From Phytophthora hibernalis (Eukaryota > Oomycota > Peronosporomycetes > Peronosporales > Peronosporaceae): 64,000 nucleotides of DNA. The notes below the pieces were generated by a model. The model was not told the origin of the DNA, searched no databases, and saw only the letters and a list, made by a program, of their open reading frames with translations. This document shows, in pieces, positions 1-10,798 of the stretch. The DNA is taken from assembly GCA_012656075.1 (NCBI GenBank), contig JAAKBF010000009.1, positions 186,001 to 250,000 on the forward strand, written 5' to 3'. The stretch's first letter is position 1. Every line of letters begins with the position of its first letter. The translations under genes and the position numbers were made by a program.

Positions 1-481
1 AACCCTCGTGCGGCGCGTGTCGGAGTTGTCTCTAGCAAACTTGCTGAGTCTAGGAGGGGTGAAAAAAATGGAATCAGTGAGTGCTGGAGGACATGCAATA
101 ATCCTAGTAGTGGCGATACTTGCTCCACGCACAATTGTGGCCCCCGGCAAACGGAGCGAGTTGGGAATAGCAGTTTCAGCTCAGCTGGGCTCCAATTACG
201 TAATGATGGGGAAACGAGGGGAGGGAGGGTTGTTGATGTGAACAGGCAGTGGTGTCCGTGCAATTACTGCTTACATACCCTGTACACCCAAGTTGTATGC
301 AAAAGCTGTGCTCGATGTGTTGAAAGTTAAAAAAGAATTAACAGAACCTCGCTTCCTTAAAAATGTGAATGTCTTCGTGAACTAGCGCCCTCGATGCTAC
401 TTTACGACAGTACTTAATGTGAGCACCCGGACTCCAACCTACGTTTCACTGTCATTTGCGTTTTTCTCCTCCCAGTATTTA
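1..481. other. Spacer, no gene recognised
   Basis: No reading frame here resembles a known family. Short open frames exist (for example 8-241 on the plus strand) but lack codon structure or homology I can recognise. It lies just downstream of the SET-domain remnant on the minus strand and may be the tail of the same mobile element. Confidence 0.4.
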
Positions 482-1076
482 TCACACACGCAAGTAAACG
501 AAGGTTATTTTGCCGTAGTGGACAGTAATCTCCGCGCCAGCCTTGACGCTTTCAATCATCTTGATAAACACCTTAACAGACGACCGGTTTTGAAGCTCCA
601 TAAATACAGCGTTCGGGACTGATGAAGCGGGTAATTGACCCGCATTTCAATATCTCCACGTAAACGAATTTCTTGTTCACGGACTTCGCATTGTATAGCA
701 TTGTATACCCACGGTTGTCCTTGCGAGTTTGGTCGGGTTGTCCCTCCACCAAGGCGGCGTACTCACTTAAATCTCCGGTGTACCCGCCAACAACGTCACC
801 AACTTCTAGATAAGTAGTTGTGTGTACACCGAGGCCGACTAACTCAGTATCAAACAATTTCAGTGTCGACCGGACGCATGGGGCATCGCTACAGAGCGCC
901 TCGAGGTTGCAGCATTCCGGCGTGCAGTAAACTGCGGCCCGACGTTGGCACAGGTGTTCATAAAACAATCCCCGACACATTTCATTTGGCGTACACACCC
1001 AGGTCAGCAAAGAGAATGCCATTGGTATTGCAGGCGTCGATACTCTTTTCCGTCGATGGCCACGGAATATCATCAA
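482..1076 (-). pseudogene. SET-domain protein remnant, one frameshift
   Basis: The minus strand carries a cysteine-rich AWS-like lead (spaced Cys residues ending near YCTPECCNL) followed by SET motifs: VGLGVHTTTYLEVGDVV, then YTGDL, then ITRFI, the position of the family's RFINHSC motif. Near position 615 the frame breaks. In the next frame the domain continues with VFMELQNRSSVKV and ends with AGAEITVHYG, the usual SET terminus that closes over the cofactor; that frame stops at 482. SET proteins methylate lysines using S-adenosylmethionine. The NHS part of the NHSC motif is spoiled, so no activity is expected. It lies on the same strand as, and downstream of, the gypsy gag-protease remnant, so it may be cargo of that element. 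Family call is firm; the link to the element is inference. Confidence 0.72.
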
Positions 1077-1549
1077 GAAGGACGCGTCCGTCAGCAGTAG
1101 GTTCCAGGAATGTAGGTCGACGGATCATTAGTGCCTTTAACCGACTTATAACTCATTGCAGCCTCAGCAATGTCTTGATCTTCTTTGCTTTCACTGTCCT
1201 GGCATGATGGATTTGCGATCCCGAACGAGTGTTGGCGCATTTGCTTGGTACCGACGCTTCCTTGACCGCTTAACAAGCCATTCCCCGGTCGCTTTTTACG
1301 CTGATGAGATTTTAGCTCGATCATGACGAGGCTTCAGCTGCCAGCACCTCCTTATCGCTCGACACGACCCCCGCACTCTCATCGCTGTCCATGTCGCTAT
1401 TTTGACTAGAACACAACGGTACTGCACGCTTGCCAACAGTTTCCTCCTTAACGGAGACGATAACTGGGCTGGGTTTTGGAGGAGCTTTGTCAATTGCGGA
1501 ATCTTCGTCTGAAAACGAGGACAAATCAATTATCTCGCTGTGCATCGTA

Positions 1550-1979
1550 TTAGTCGACGTTTCCTCGCTCGAACGAGTTGACCTGCCCGTTGCTCCATCC
1601 CCTCCGCAGTTTCCGCGGGTAAATGCGACGTATTCGCTGCGCTGGAGCAGCTCTTAGAAGGCGCGACCGACAGAGTCCGTCCATCCGATGTCTCCTTCTC
1701 CCATGAAGATCGATGCGTTCCTCACGCTCACTACGTAGCTGGAACATAGTTGCGTCGACTGCTGCACGAATTGCGTCCGGCAGGGCGTCGTGGAAAGCGC
1801 TGACGCCAGTTGGAGCATCCCTGCTTCCAGAAATTAGACGATAGAAGCGAACGGTGCGCCACCAAGTGAACCCGCGCTTAAACCGATTGCTAAAGCGACC
1901 GGCACACCGCTGCATCGTGTTCGTGAGTGGCAAAACCTCGCCTGTGTCTAAAGCGAGGAAATCCTGGCCAGGCGTGGCA
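1550..1979 (-). other. Same-strand open frame between protease and SET remnants
   Basis: The minus strand stays open from the inverted repeat to 1550, but the peptide is rich in Arg and matches nothing I recognise. A further minus-strand frame (1321-1545) is acidic and Ser-rich, with a DLSSFSDEDS stretch that resembles a disordered linker. These may be the divergent linker joining protease and SET parts, or noise. Confidence 0.25.
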
Positions 1980-2540
1980 TCAATGCCCAGAATGACTGCG
2001 ACGCGAAGCTCGCGCGGATCTCCACAGACCCTCCACCCCAGCGATACGATAGAGTATTGCCTGGAGCAATATTCTATCGTATCGCTGGGGTGGAGGGTCT
2101 CGGGTGGCAATTTGGACGAGGTACGGCGTGACTTCCGTCTCAATCGATAAGTACGAGGCATCTACTCCACCAACTCGAGTTGACGCTTTTCCTTTTCTTC
2201 GGAATGTCCGATCTGAAATGAATGTTCTAAGTCTCTGCTGGAACCGCTCTCGGCTAGGCCGAATGGTCCCAGTGACCCAATCAACCTGAGGGTTTATCTC
2301 CTTCAGCCACGGCATTCCAAGCAACAATGCTCGGTTAGCCGGCACGGATAACACACACGTGAAACGATACCAATTGTCAACTCAATCGTCTTCTTTTGCA
2401 AGGGCTCCGTTGTTTAATTCGCCATCGTCAAGCTGAGTCACACATTATGTTCATGAATAAGACCCTCAAGCGAGTGCATTTGCAGAAACGTTGGGCCCAC
2501 CACATTAATTGATGCGCTACTATCGATAAATCCACTTGTC
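1980..2540 (-). pseudogene. Ty3/gypsy aspartic protease remnant
   Basis: Retropepsin of a gypsy element. Near 2500-2535 the minus strand reads SGFIDSSASINVVGP, matching the D-S/T-G active-site loop with the Gly changed to Ser. Further on, LLGMPWLKEINPQVDW matches the conserved second half of gypsy proteases, the hydrophobic-G-MPWL...NP..DW motif. Stops and frame changes lie between the two parts. The normal role is cutting the Gag-Pol polyprotein. It follows directly after the gag zinc knuckle on the same strand. Decayed; no function expected. Confidence 0.75.
2026..2100. repeat. Near-perfect inverted repeat, 35-bp arms
   Basis: Arms 2026-2060 and 2066-2100 are reverse complements over 35 bases with one mismatch, separated by 5 bases. 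Both arms translate to the same peptide core (TLHPSDTIEYC) on opposite strands. It sits inside the protease remnant and is best read as a local inverted duplication. Confidence 0.93.
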
Positions 2541-3245
2541 CTCTAAGCCCAACTTCCAACTGCACTGCACATTGCATCCCTGTGAACGGCTCTGCTGAGT
2601 CACCGTCCACTTGAATACAGATGCGCTTTTCCTCCTATGATTGTCCCGTTCAATGGGCTTGGGATACGATCTGGTCAATCGCCCGTCATCAACCAGATTT
2701 ACTCGTTTAACGGAGTTGCGGCGTCGTCCGGATCGCCAATGATCAACTTGTCGACTAAAGCAAAATATTTGGCCTTGTAGTCCGTTTCTCTGAGTTGTTA
2801 GGCTTGCGCGGAAAGCCAATAGTTCTTGTGGACGTTTTTCAGGATACTTTGTCCAGCAGGAATCAGGATGGTGGAAACCTTTATCGCAGTCGTGACACTT
2901 CTTCCTCACGCCTGATGTGCTGCTACTGGTGGCTACAAGAGGTGGTGCTTGTCTTGTCTGTGAGCTTGCTTATGCGAATGTCTACTAGGTGTCTCCTTCC
3001 CCATGGATGGTTCTGGTTTGCTCTCTTTAAGACGTTCTAGCTCATAAACCTTCTGCAGTTACGTCCTCGAGAGTCTCTGGTGTCTTCCGTAGGATCTGCT
3101 TTCGCAAGTTGTTGCTGGCCAGTCCTTCCGGTTGCAGTTCTGTGATATCTGCAACAGTCTGCGAAACAGCGTCTTGCATTTGACTAACGGCTGCAATGTT
3201 TTCTCCGGTTGAATGTTGCGTTGTAACAACAGTATGCACTAACAC
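2520..3245 (-). pseudogene. Ty3/gypsy gag remnant with zinc knuckle
   Basis: Near 2860-2905 on the minus strand the sequence CHDCDKGFHHPDSC is a CX2CX4HX4C zinc knuckle, the RNA-binding finger of retroviral-type nucleocapsid. Upstream, the frame at 3042-3245 is an uninterrupted Gln/Glu-rich helix-like peptide consistent with the end of a gag. Stops break the frame between the two parts. Followed on the same strand by protease. The likely gag start lies near 3400, where a Met follows the LTR-like segment. Confidence 0.68.
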
Positions 3246-3421
3246 GTCGGATCTGGTCCAAGCCGTCGTTCATTTGGCCAATCCGTTCCCCCATCTCTGC
3301 AATTGGCATTCCCACAGTCTCGATTCGCTAGCTGGTTCGCCTCACGACGTCGTTCTCCAGCGCAAGTTGATGTGCAGCAGCTTGTCGGCGCGTCTCCATG
3401 GTCGTTGAATTACAATTTCTA

Positions 3422-3595
3422 CTATGTGAGAATAGCGTCGTCTCGCTATGTGTATGGTAGCACTTGAGAAGAGGTTGGTAACTGAAGAACTCAGACCAGA
3501 TGCCTTCGCAATACTCGTTTAGCTGGGTTGCTTGTTAGCAGGTAAAATGAGATCTGATTGATTTTAATGTGCTTCGCAAAACTGCTCTACACTAG
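3422..3595 (-). repeat. LTR-like segment of the gypsy remnant
   Basis: This segment is repeated, in opposite orientation, at 28227-28391. Shared blocks include the GCTGGGTTGCTTGTTAGCAG block, the AAAATGAGATC block and the GACGACGCTATT block. Its place just upstream of the minus-strand gag suggests 5' LTR or leader. No target duplication could be placed. Confidence 0.5.
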
Positions 3596-3734
3596 CCGTT
3601 AATTTACTCTTCTTGCTTTCCAACATACTATATATATGTAGTGATCGACCTGCACATTTGAATGTGCGTGCTCAACTTGCACTTGAACTAACTGCCACAG
3701 CTCACCTTGGATCACAGCTGCTGTGCTCAAGCCA

Positions 3735-4740
3735 TCAGTCATTTGGACGTTTAACCTGAACGTTGGTTGCTGTAGCACATTCGCGAATACTGCAGTTGAT
3801 CTCGTGACACTCCGTTGTGTTCACATAGTAGTTTCCTTCCGCTAGTACGTAGGCATTGACGCCAATCTCCATCGAGATATAGGAATTGTCCTTGAAGAAA
3901 GTGTTCGCAATGTGCGTCATGACTTTGCTGTCGGTGATGCCGCCGGTCTTCGGAAGACGACATGACATGTAGTGGATGTAGTTGATGAGCATGACACTCG
4001 TGTGCTTGCCGTCAGAAGGAAACTCCATTAGTGGTGGCCGTCGTACGTTTTGGAGAATTCGGTCTATCCATCAAAATCCGAGTTGTTGATTGTCATAGTG
4101 GGCACACCGGTCTTGTCAACGGCCAGTAACTACCTTACGGGAGATCTTGACATGGTCGAGCCAAATGTGCTTTAGAGGCACTGTGCCAACCACCCGAAGT
4201 GCGGATTGATTTTGGTAATGTGAATGTTCAACACGATGATGCTGTCGCCGTTCCGTCCCAGACCATTGCCATTATCACACCGTTTTTGGCCGACACCACG
4301 AATGGTTTGGTTGCTTCTGACGGTCAGCCGGTTAACGGGTGTGTTGCCGTGGTTAACGTTGACACTGACGCGTTGGTGCAGCCGCCCGTGTTGTTGATGA
4401 CATCGTCCTCGAGGATCACGCCATGGCACTTGAAGCCGTTGTTTAGCGCAATGCATTTGCAAGTGTAGTTAGTGTGACATATTTCGGCAGTCGTATTACG
4501 TCCCAATGTACGGAAGCCGAAGGTCTTGTTCAGGATGCTCACACGCGGCTCCGAGTCTCTCAAAAATGTGACGAGCTCTTTGGTAGTCGCCGAGTAGACT
4601 GCAGCTGCATTGCCACCACCAGTAGTCCCTACCGCCATTCCAACAGGAGAACCAACAGCGATAGCCGTGGCGGACTGAGTCACAAGAGCCAACGCAGCGA
4701 CGCGTACGAGCTGAAGGAGAAAACGTTAGAATCACATGAA
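3735..4740 (-). pseudogene. Decayed gene for a probable secreted glycoprotein
   Basis: Not recognised. On the minus strand a splice acceptor-like tract (CTAAC, then TTCTCCTTCAG near 4710-4730) precedes a hydrophobic run (LVRVAALALVTQSATAIAVG) that looks like a signal peptide. The body then contains many N-glycosylation sequons (NKT, NTT, NYT, NNT, NAS, later NTT and NCS) and paired cysteines such as CKCIALNNGFKC and CHEINC. The frame shifts at least three times, near 4325, 4150 and 4050, and ends at 3735. Sequon and Cys density suggest an exported or cell-surface protein. First exon and donor are not resolved. Pseudogene status follows from the frame breaks unless more introns are present. 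Confidence 0.45.
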
Positions 4741-5074
4741 CCAATCTGATCTACACAATAACCCCCAGCACAAATACGCAGTCACGGTGCATGTGATGCT
4801 CGCCTTACTGCAGTCAGGACCGGCAGGTCGGCTCATCAACTGCGGTTGCTCACAGCGCACTTGGCCCCGTGCAGGTGACTCGAATGTAGCAGCAGAACAT
4901 GCCAGAAGCAGTCATTCGCCCCGTCACCACCACCGAAGCAAGCCACCAGACCACGTCTAGCACTCACAGCAGACAGACGCGGTTAATTTCAACGAAGCAA
5001 TTTCAGCGCATGCTCAAAAGACAAAATAATTGAAAATGCTTTTGTCATCCAACCTGGTGCCACATAACATGTTG
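4741..5074. other. Spacer, no gene recognised
   Basis: Probably holds the upstream exon and promoter of the decayed glycoprotein gene on the minus strand and the truncated left edge of the gypsy pol remnant. Nothing else is visible. Confidence 0.35.
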
Positions 5075-5126
5075 CTCGAGCGACGGACATTAAAGACTTG
5101 AACGAACACCCAGTCTATCCGTACCT

Positions 5127-5866
5127 GTGCAAATATCCGGGGTTATGTCGACAAAAGTTACCCCGGAGCTGACACCTGTAGAAAATGGACTGCATGAGAT
5201 TGTAGTTAAGAGTGATGAAATGAGTTTTCGCCAGCAGAGGAGACAGTCGCCGGGCCAAGAAGCCGAAATTACTCGTTGGGTGTGTGAGATGGAATCGGTG
5301 GGATTCATTCTGCCGGCGACTTCCTCGCATGGAGCATCAACATTTTGCGTCAGTAAACCAGACGGACGGAGAATTATGTATGACTTCGAAGCGATGAATC
5401 TCAACACTATACACCGCACAATGCCAATTCCACGCAAGGATGAAATTTTGGATAAGATGCAAGGAGCTTACTACTAATTGTGTCTTGATCTACTGAGCGG
5501 ATACTAGCAGTTCCGGATGATAGATGCTCACATCCCTTATACAGCGTCCCCCGATGGCCTCTACGAATATTTAGTTGTGACCATGGGATTATCAAATCCG
5601 CCAGCTACTTTCAATAATGGGATTCCAGGATTTTTAGTGATCTGACCGACATGCGTCAAAGTTGCTTCGACGACGTCTATGCTTTTACTCGGAGCACCAA
5701 GTTGCAGGACCACCTCAACGCACTGGATCGCGTATATGAGAATATTGTTTTTGCGAAGCTCAGCAAGTGTGTCTTTTATGAAGCGTCCATGCTTTGTCTG
5801 GGAGGTATCGTTGGACGTGATGGCGTTCAGATTAACCCGGACAAGGTCCGATTTATACAAGAGTGA
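5127..5866 (+). pseudogene. Gypsy reverse transcriptase, broken
   Basis: Motifs in order: SFRQQRRQSPGQEAEI, ATSSHGASTFCVSKPDGRR, TMPIPRKDEI, a degraded LDLLSGY (first catalytic Asp), then LVVTMGLSNPPATFNN, SCFDDVYAFTR (the catalytic F-D-D box near 5660) and LSKCVFYEASMLCLGG. The frame is cut by TAA near 5475, by further stops near 5508 and 5641, and by frame changes. Would copy element RNA into DNA; inactive here. Confidence 0.88.
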
Positions 5867-5868
5867 CC

Positions 5869-6480
5869 TCCACCACAACCAAAAGCAAGCTATGCAGGTG
5901 TTCTTGGGCTCCATGACATTCGTGCAGCGGTTCTGTAAGAACTTCGCAGATGATGCGGGGCCGTTGTTTGAGAAGTTGAAGACACACAACTTGAAATTAG
6001 CGTGGACGTCTACACTCGAACGTCATTTCGTGAGGCTGAAAGAGAAAATTGGCGAGACACCGGTGCTAGCCTTGCCCGATTTCGAAAAAGATTTTTCTTA
6101 CGGATGGACGCTTCGGACTTCGCAATGGGTGGCGTGATATCCCAGAAAGAGGAATGTGGTGGAATCGAGATTGAAAGACCGATTGCATTTAGAGGACGAA
6201 AGTACAAAGCTGCGGAGTTGAATTATTCGATCAGAGAGCGTTTCTGGCTATTTTGTTCGGACTTCGTCAGTGGCGCGTATACCTTCTGGGCAGACATTTT
6301 TCGTGGAAACAGAACACCGGAGCTTGGAGACGGTGTTTAAGCAAAAGTCAATCTCACGTCGTATAGCACGATGGTACAACGAGCTGGCCAAATACCAGTT
6401 TGAGATTTGTTAAATCAAAAGAACGACGAACAACGTTGCGGGCGCCATTTCTCGCCGCCCCGATTTTCAACCACATTCGG
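5869..6480 (+). pseudogene. Gypsy RNase H, broken
   Basis: RMDASDFAMGGVISQ carries the first catalytic Asp, RPIAFRGRKYKAAELNYS the catalytic Glu, and ETEHRSLETVFKQKSI the third position, where the usual Asp of the TDHKSL motif has become Glu. Near the end, RRIARWYNELAKYQFEI and AGAISRRPDF are typical of the RNase H/integrase junction. Frame changes occur near 6000 and 6270. Follows the RT directly. Confidence 0.82.
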
Positions 6481-6518
6481 AACCTGTCACCCTGGTAGCG
6501 ATTTTAACTACGCAACAA

Positions 6519-7360
6519 GTGCGACAACGACTTGATGGTTCGTTATCAGCGACTATGAGAGAGGCTGTAGCTCGATACAAGACATATGCGACTATAACAA
6601 ACCTTTCTGATTTGCTAGACCCATTGGCTGTGGAATTAAAGGCAGATGCGTCGGAAGTTACCACACCTCGGTATCTAGAGCGATATTTGCTAAGTGAGGC
6701 ACGACTATATTATCAGGTCGGACATCACATGTCTCCACGGCTAGTGTTGCCTCGTGTTCGCGAATTACTGGAGCATGCACTGAAAGAATTTCACGACAGC
6801 CTGGTTTACGGACATCCTGGCATCGACTGTACGTGTCGATTAGTGGAAGAGCACTAATACTGGGCGCATATGAGTAGCGACATTACGAGCTATGTGAAGA
6901 GATGTGAGGTTTGCGATCAAACCAAGGCTTGCACCGAAAAACCGCCTGGACTATTGAATATCCACGACAACCGACTGCCAGGAAGGAGTGACATTGCTAT
7001 GGACTTCATTGTCAGTCTACCAACGACATCGCGTTGTCACGACAGCGTGATGACAATGATCGATCATTTGACAAAGAGTGCACACTTTGTGGCCGAGAAG
7101 GGATCCGTTAGTGCAAATGATGTTGTGCAAAGGTTTGACATGGAGGGTTTCGACTTCATGGCTTGCCTAACATGGTGGCATCGGACCGCGACGCAAAATT
7201 TATATTCACCTTCTACAAAAACTGTGTGAATTACTTGGTGTTGTCAGAAGATAATCACAGCTTTTCGACCGCGGGGCGATGGTGTAAGTGAATGCCTAAA
7301 TCAAACGCTAAAAACTATATGCGCCCGTTTTCGAACGCGGAGTCAGCCTAATTGTTGTGT
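6519..7360 (+). pseudogene. Gypsy integrase, broken
   Basis: The zinc-binding HHCC region is seen as HDSLVYGHPG...CEVCDQTK (about 6790-6920), with one stop near 6855. The core follows: AMDFIVSLPTT and MIDHLTKSAHF with the first catalytic Asp, then ASDRDAKFIFTF (frame-shifted, near 7170) with the second. The third acidic position is not recognisable past 7230. Would join the DNA copy to the chromosome; inactive here. Confidence 0.82.
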
Positions 7361-7569
7361 CAGGCAGAATTGACCTTCAATGCTCAATACCAGCAACGTT
7401 AAATCTACCGACTAAACCTGACACCGCTCGACAAGCAACATACTCTGAATTCATTATGCTGCAAGCCGACATACTAGCTAAGGCTCGTCGATGTATTTCA
7501 GAAGCACAAGATCGAATGGCAGAAGTTTACAACTAAAATCACAGCCCCAAATATTGATGTCGGCGATGA

Positions 7570-7890
7570 AGTTTTCTGTCAGGACAGTACTTATCAGCGC
7601 GACACCTCGGAACGACAAAGCAAACAGTTGGAGTACGCTGGGTGAGCCCCTTCACTATTGTGAATTGCATTGGCCGCAGCTACTACCAGCTTCGGCTTCC
7701 ACCCAAACTTCCAATGCATCCTGTATTTCACACGAGCCTTCTGAAACCATACAGCGACCAAAAATATCGTCTTCAACGACAAAAATGTTTAAAGTTCGAC
7801 GTGCGGATAGATCAGAAGGTGAATTGGCTGATGGCGTTGTGAATTACAAGTTTAGCAAAGGCAATTGGCTCAGCCAGACGAAATAAACTT
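7570..7890 (+). pseudogene. Gypsy integrase C-terminal tail
   Basis: SPFTIVNCIGRSYYQLRLPP followed by HPVFHTSLLKPYSD is the GPF/Y-type module and the conserved HPVFHVSLLKPY motif that ends gypsy pol. A chromodomain could follow, but only a short fragment (VNYKFSKGNWLSQTK, another frame) is left before the TAA near 7885. Confidence 0.75.
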
Positions 7891-7984
7891 GGACTCCTAT
7901 CGCGAACCTATCTTCCATCGGTAGATTCATCGATCGCTACCATGACCGTATGCGCTGGTTGCGAAGCTGAGAGCGGTGCGACAC

Positions 7985-9251
7985 GGATCTACTATTGTCG
8001 AGTGAAGACTGGAAGCTGGACTACGCGATTGCTGCTCTCGGAAGGGCAACACGGCGACGATTTACGTGAACGACGACAAGTTGGTCCAGACGATTACATT
8101 CCAGACCCACCAGAGGCGCCGCTTCTTCGCGGCCTTCCCGCACGTATTGATCGTGGATGCCACCCACAACACCAATGATGCGCGGTACATGCTTTTCAAC
8201 TTTATGAGACATGATGTCTTTGGTCATGTACATGCTCGTTGTGTATCGTGTGTATCTCTTTGAGACCTGCTGCTAACGATTGTGCCTTTCTGTGTGTCGT
8301 TTGTGTCTATGTTGCGTCGTTTGTGTCTATTTGTAACATGCTGCTAACGATTGTATCTGTTTGTGCCAAATTTGTGTTTGTGTGCCCTTGTGAAACTTTG
8401 TGACTATGTGTGACTTTACAGGGCAATACAGTCAACATACATATGAAGAATGAGAGTGCTGATTGTTTGACAGATGCAGTCACTTCTTTCATGTCATTCA
8501 ATCCAACCTGGGATGAAGTTCGAGTTATTATCGTCGACAAAGATTTCGGAGAGATCTCGCTGCTGCAGACAGACTTCCCGGGCGCGGGAATTTTACTCTG
8601 CGTGTTCCACGTGGTGAAATATCTCCAAGGTAAAATGGCAAAGAGAATACAGCATCGAGGATCGAGATAAAGTCGAGGACGCGGTGCACATGATGCTGAA
8701 CGCTACTGCGGAGATTAATTATGAAATCGCTCGTAAGTACCTGTACTACGTGGTTGGTGGAAAGCAGATTACGCTCAAAGAGGACATCCCAGAGACGACG
8801 CACCCGTTTGTCAAGTACTTTTTAAGACAACTGGAACAATTGCAGGGCGATGTGGAGTGGTTTTGGTCGTGTAGACGTACCCCACTTGGGAAACACTACG
8901 AACAACCGGTAAGGTGTATTATGGAGTTATTCGTGTCGCGCTACAGTTCTAACATTTGTACCTCTTATGCTGTCTACATATTTAGGTTGGAAGCTGCATG
9001 GGGTCATTTGAAGGACGTGCTGAAACCGACGATGATGCTGGATGAAATGTGTTGATACGCTTCGGTTCCTGCAAACCATTGCTGAGATGGAGTACATAAA
9101 GAAGATGTCATACGTAGGACACATGCGCTATGTCGGGGCTGACACCGAGTTGCACAAGCTTTCAATAGAGGTAAGCCAGCACGCGTACGAGCTGGTGGAG
9201 AAGCAGTATCGCGTTGCCAATGATCGCCAGAAGCACTACACGACTCGCTAG
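7985..9251 (+). pseudogene. MULE A transposase core, two introns
   Basis: Exon 1 carries VNDDKLVQTITFQTHQ and PHVLIVDATHNTNDARYML, with the first catalytic Asp in IVDATH. Exon 2 starts GNTVNIHMKNESADCLTDAV and carries VRVIIVDKDFGE (second Asp) and ILLCVFHVVKYLQ. The third exon restores NNRLEAAWGHLKDVL, the usual third acidic motif. Introns 8228-8421 and 8909-8985 have GT..AG ends and give the expected protein junctions; the second restores the motif across the splice. Single-base breaks remain near 8668 and 9050. Belongs to the RNase H-fold transposases that cut TIR ends. Confidence 0.85.
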
Positions 9252-10798
9252 ATACAACCTCACACATTCGTGATGATTTCGGCGGTGGATACAATCCGCA
9301 AGTATCATCTTGATACTAGGGTACCTTTGTTGACTTATTAGTAACAGATGAAATGAATTGTTACTTATCTATGATGCACTTTACTTCTGCAGACGTATCA
9401 TTGTTCATGTATCTTCATGATTATGGAACTATTGCCTTGTCATCATGCTATCTACTGGCGCCTAGTTGCCGGTAAAAGCCCCATCCCGATAACACATGCT
9501 CATCCGCGTTGGAGCTTGTCGTGTCTACTGAATATTCCTGTCGGAGATGAAGACGATACTTAAGGTGGAGAAGACGAGTGTTGATTGTTTAGAGTTCGCG
9601 AATCATCTTTGCATGCGGTGCGTCAAAGAGTTTTCAGTGAAACCAATAAATTTTGCACTTCGCACGCCGTTGCCACGCGCATTGCCGACATCATTAATTG
9701 GAATGGGATACGCGTGTTGCTGTAAAGTCTGAAAGGTCTCACGTGATTCGAAACGATTGTAACGTGTGGTGTGGCACCTGTCGTATCTCAAGACTCTGGG
9801 GGAACTGATCGACAATCCGACTTGGACTCGCGTTCGCAGATCTCAAATATGCAAGAAGTAGCCGTTTATTCAGATGATTCAGCTGTCCCACCGACTATGC
9901 TTGCCGAAAACACAGCCTACAAACACGAGGAGAAGAACTTGCAGCATACAATATTGCATCTTCCGGCAAAGGGAGCTCGAAGAGTCCGGTCCAATGTCAC
10001 CCAGACGATGTGACTCAGTACACAAGCCACCAGACAAGTCACACGACGGAGGTGGCACGAAAAAAGCCACCACATCGAAGTGGCTTGCATTGAAAACGAT
10101 GCTACCGAAGAATTGACGTCGCAGGGTCAGATGAATGAAGAGACAACATCCATGAAACCAGTAACACCTCCGTAAAGTGACCGCATCCCGATGGAAGTCA
10201 ACCCAGTTCTAGGAATGCTCGTTTTCGTGTCGAAAAGCAGAGGTCGGTCAAAGATTTGAAAAGGGCAGAAGCAACAAGTAGAAAAAGTCAAAAAGCAGCG
10301 GATTTTGAAATCTCGGAAGGAGGTGAAGCAGCTCGTGCAAGGAACACTAGTGTCGGTTACGACACTAAGTAATGTAACCAGAACGTTGAAGTCGACGTAC
10401 AGCTACGAGTCTGCAAATGATTTTTATCCACCTTCGACGTAAGATCATGGGGCCCAGGAAGCAAATCACTGCGTAGGCGATTGCTCCCAAAGAGAGACTC
10501 AACACTGTCTAGTTCATGTTAACTGAGAAATTTACGCATACATGCAAGAAATTGTTGGAAGAGTACAGAGAGTCTCTACCAGACCCGAACCTACCTCTTG
10601 TGGTTCGTATCTATAGAGTCGGGTGATTAGCAAAGACCAACTGCAAGTTATAGTGGAATATCATGACACCACGAGCTCACTGACGGCAGTGTCGGATACG
10701 ATATGGAGAGGATTGCTGCTACATAACTCAACAGACTAAGGATTCCCAACGATCTTGACGAGTACGCGGAACTTGACAAATCAAGAGATACCGTCGCG
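9252..10798 (+). other. Degenerate MULE A linker
   Basis: Between transposase and ULP1 domain. A fragment YSCRR near 9525 may be the start of the SWIM zinc finger seen intact in MULEs C and D, but its Cys-x-His half is lost. Short basic and Ser-rich frames (9771-10116) resemble the low-complexity linkers of C and D. No intact domain. Confidence 0.4.

Larger units (their letters stand above)
5075..7890 (+). mobile_element. Ty3/gypsy retrotransposon, 5'-truncated pol
   Basis: Reverse transcriptase, RNase H, integrase and the conserved C-terminal tail follow in the order typical of Ty3/gypsy pol. The order RT-RH-IN excludes copia. Gag, protease and both LTRs are missing: the left edge falls just before the RT, and the right edge runs into MULE A. 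Many stops and frameshifts mean the copy is dead. Confidence 0.9.

Noticed and set aside
8..241. 77-residue plus-strand frame at the window start
   Set aside because: No domain, no codon structure, and cut by the window edge; not supported as a gene.
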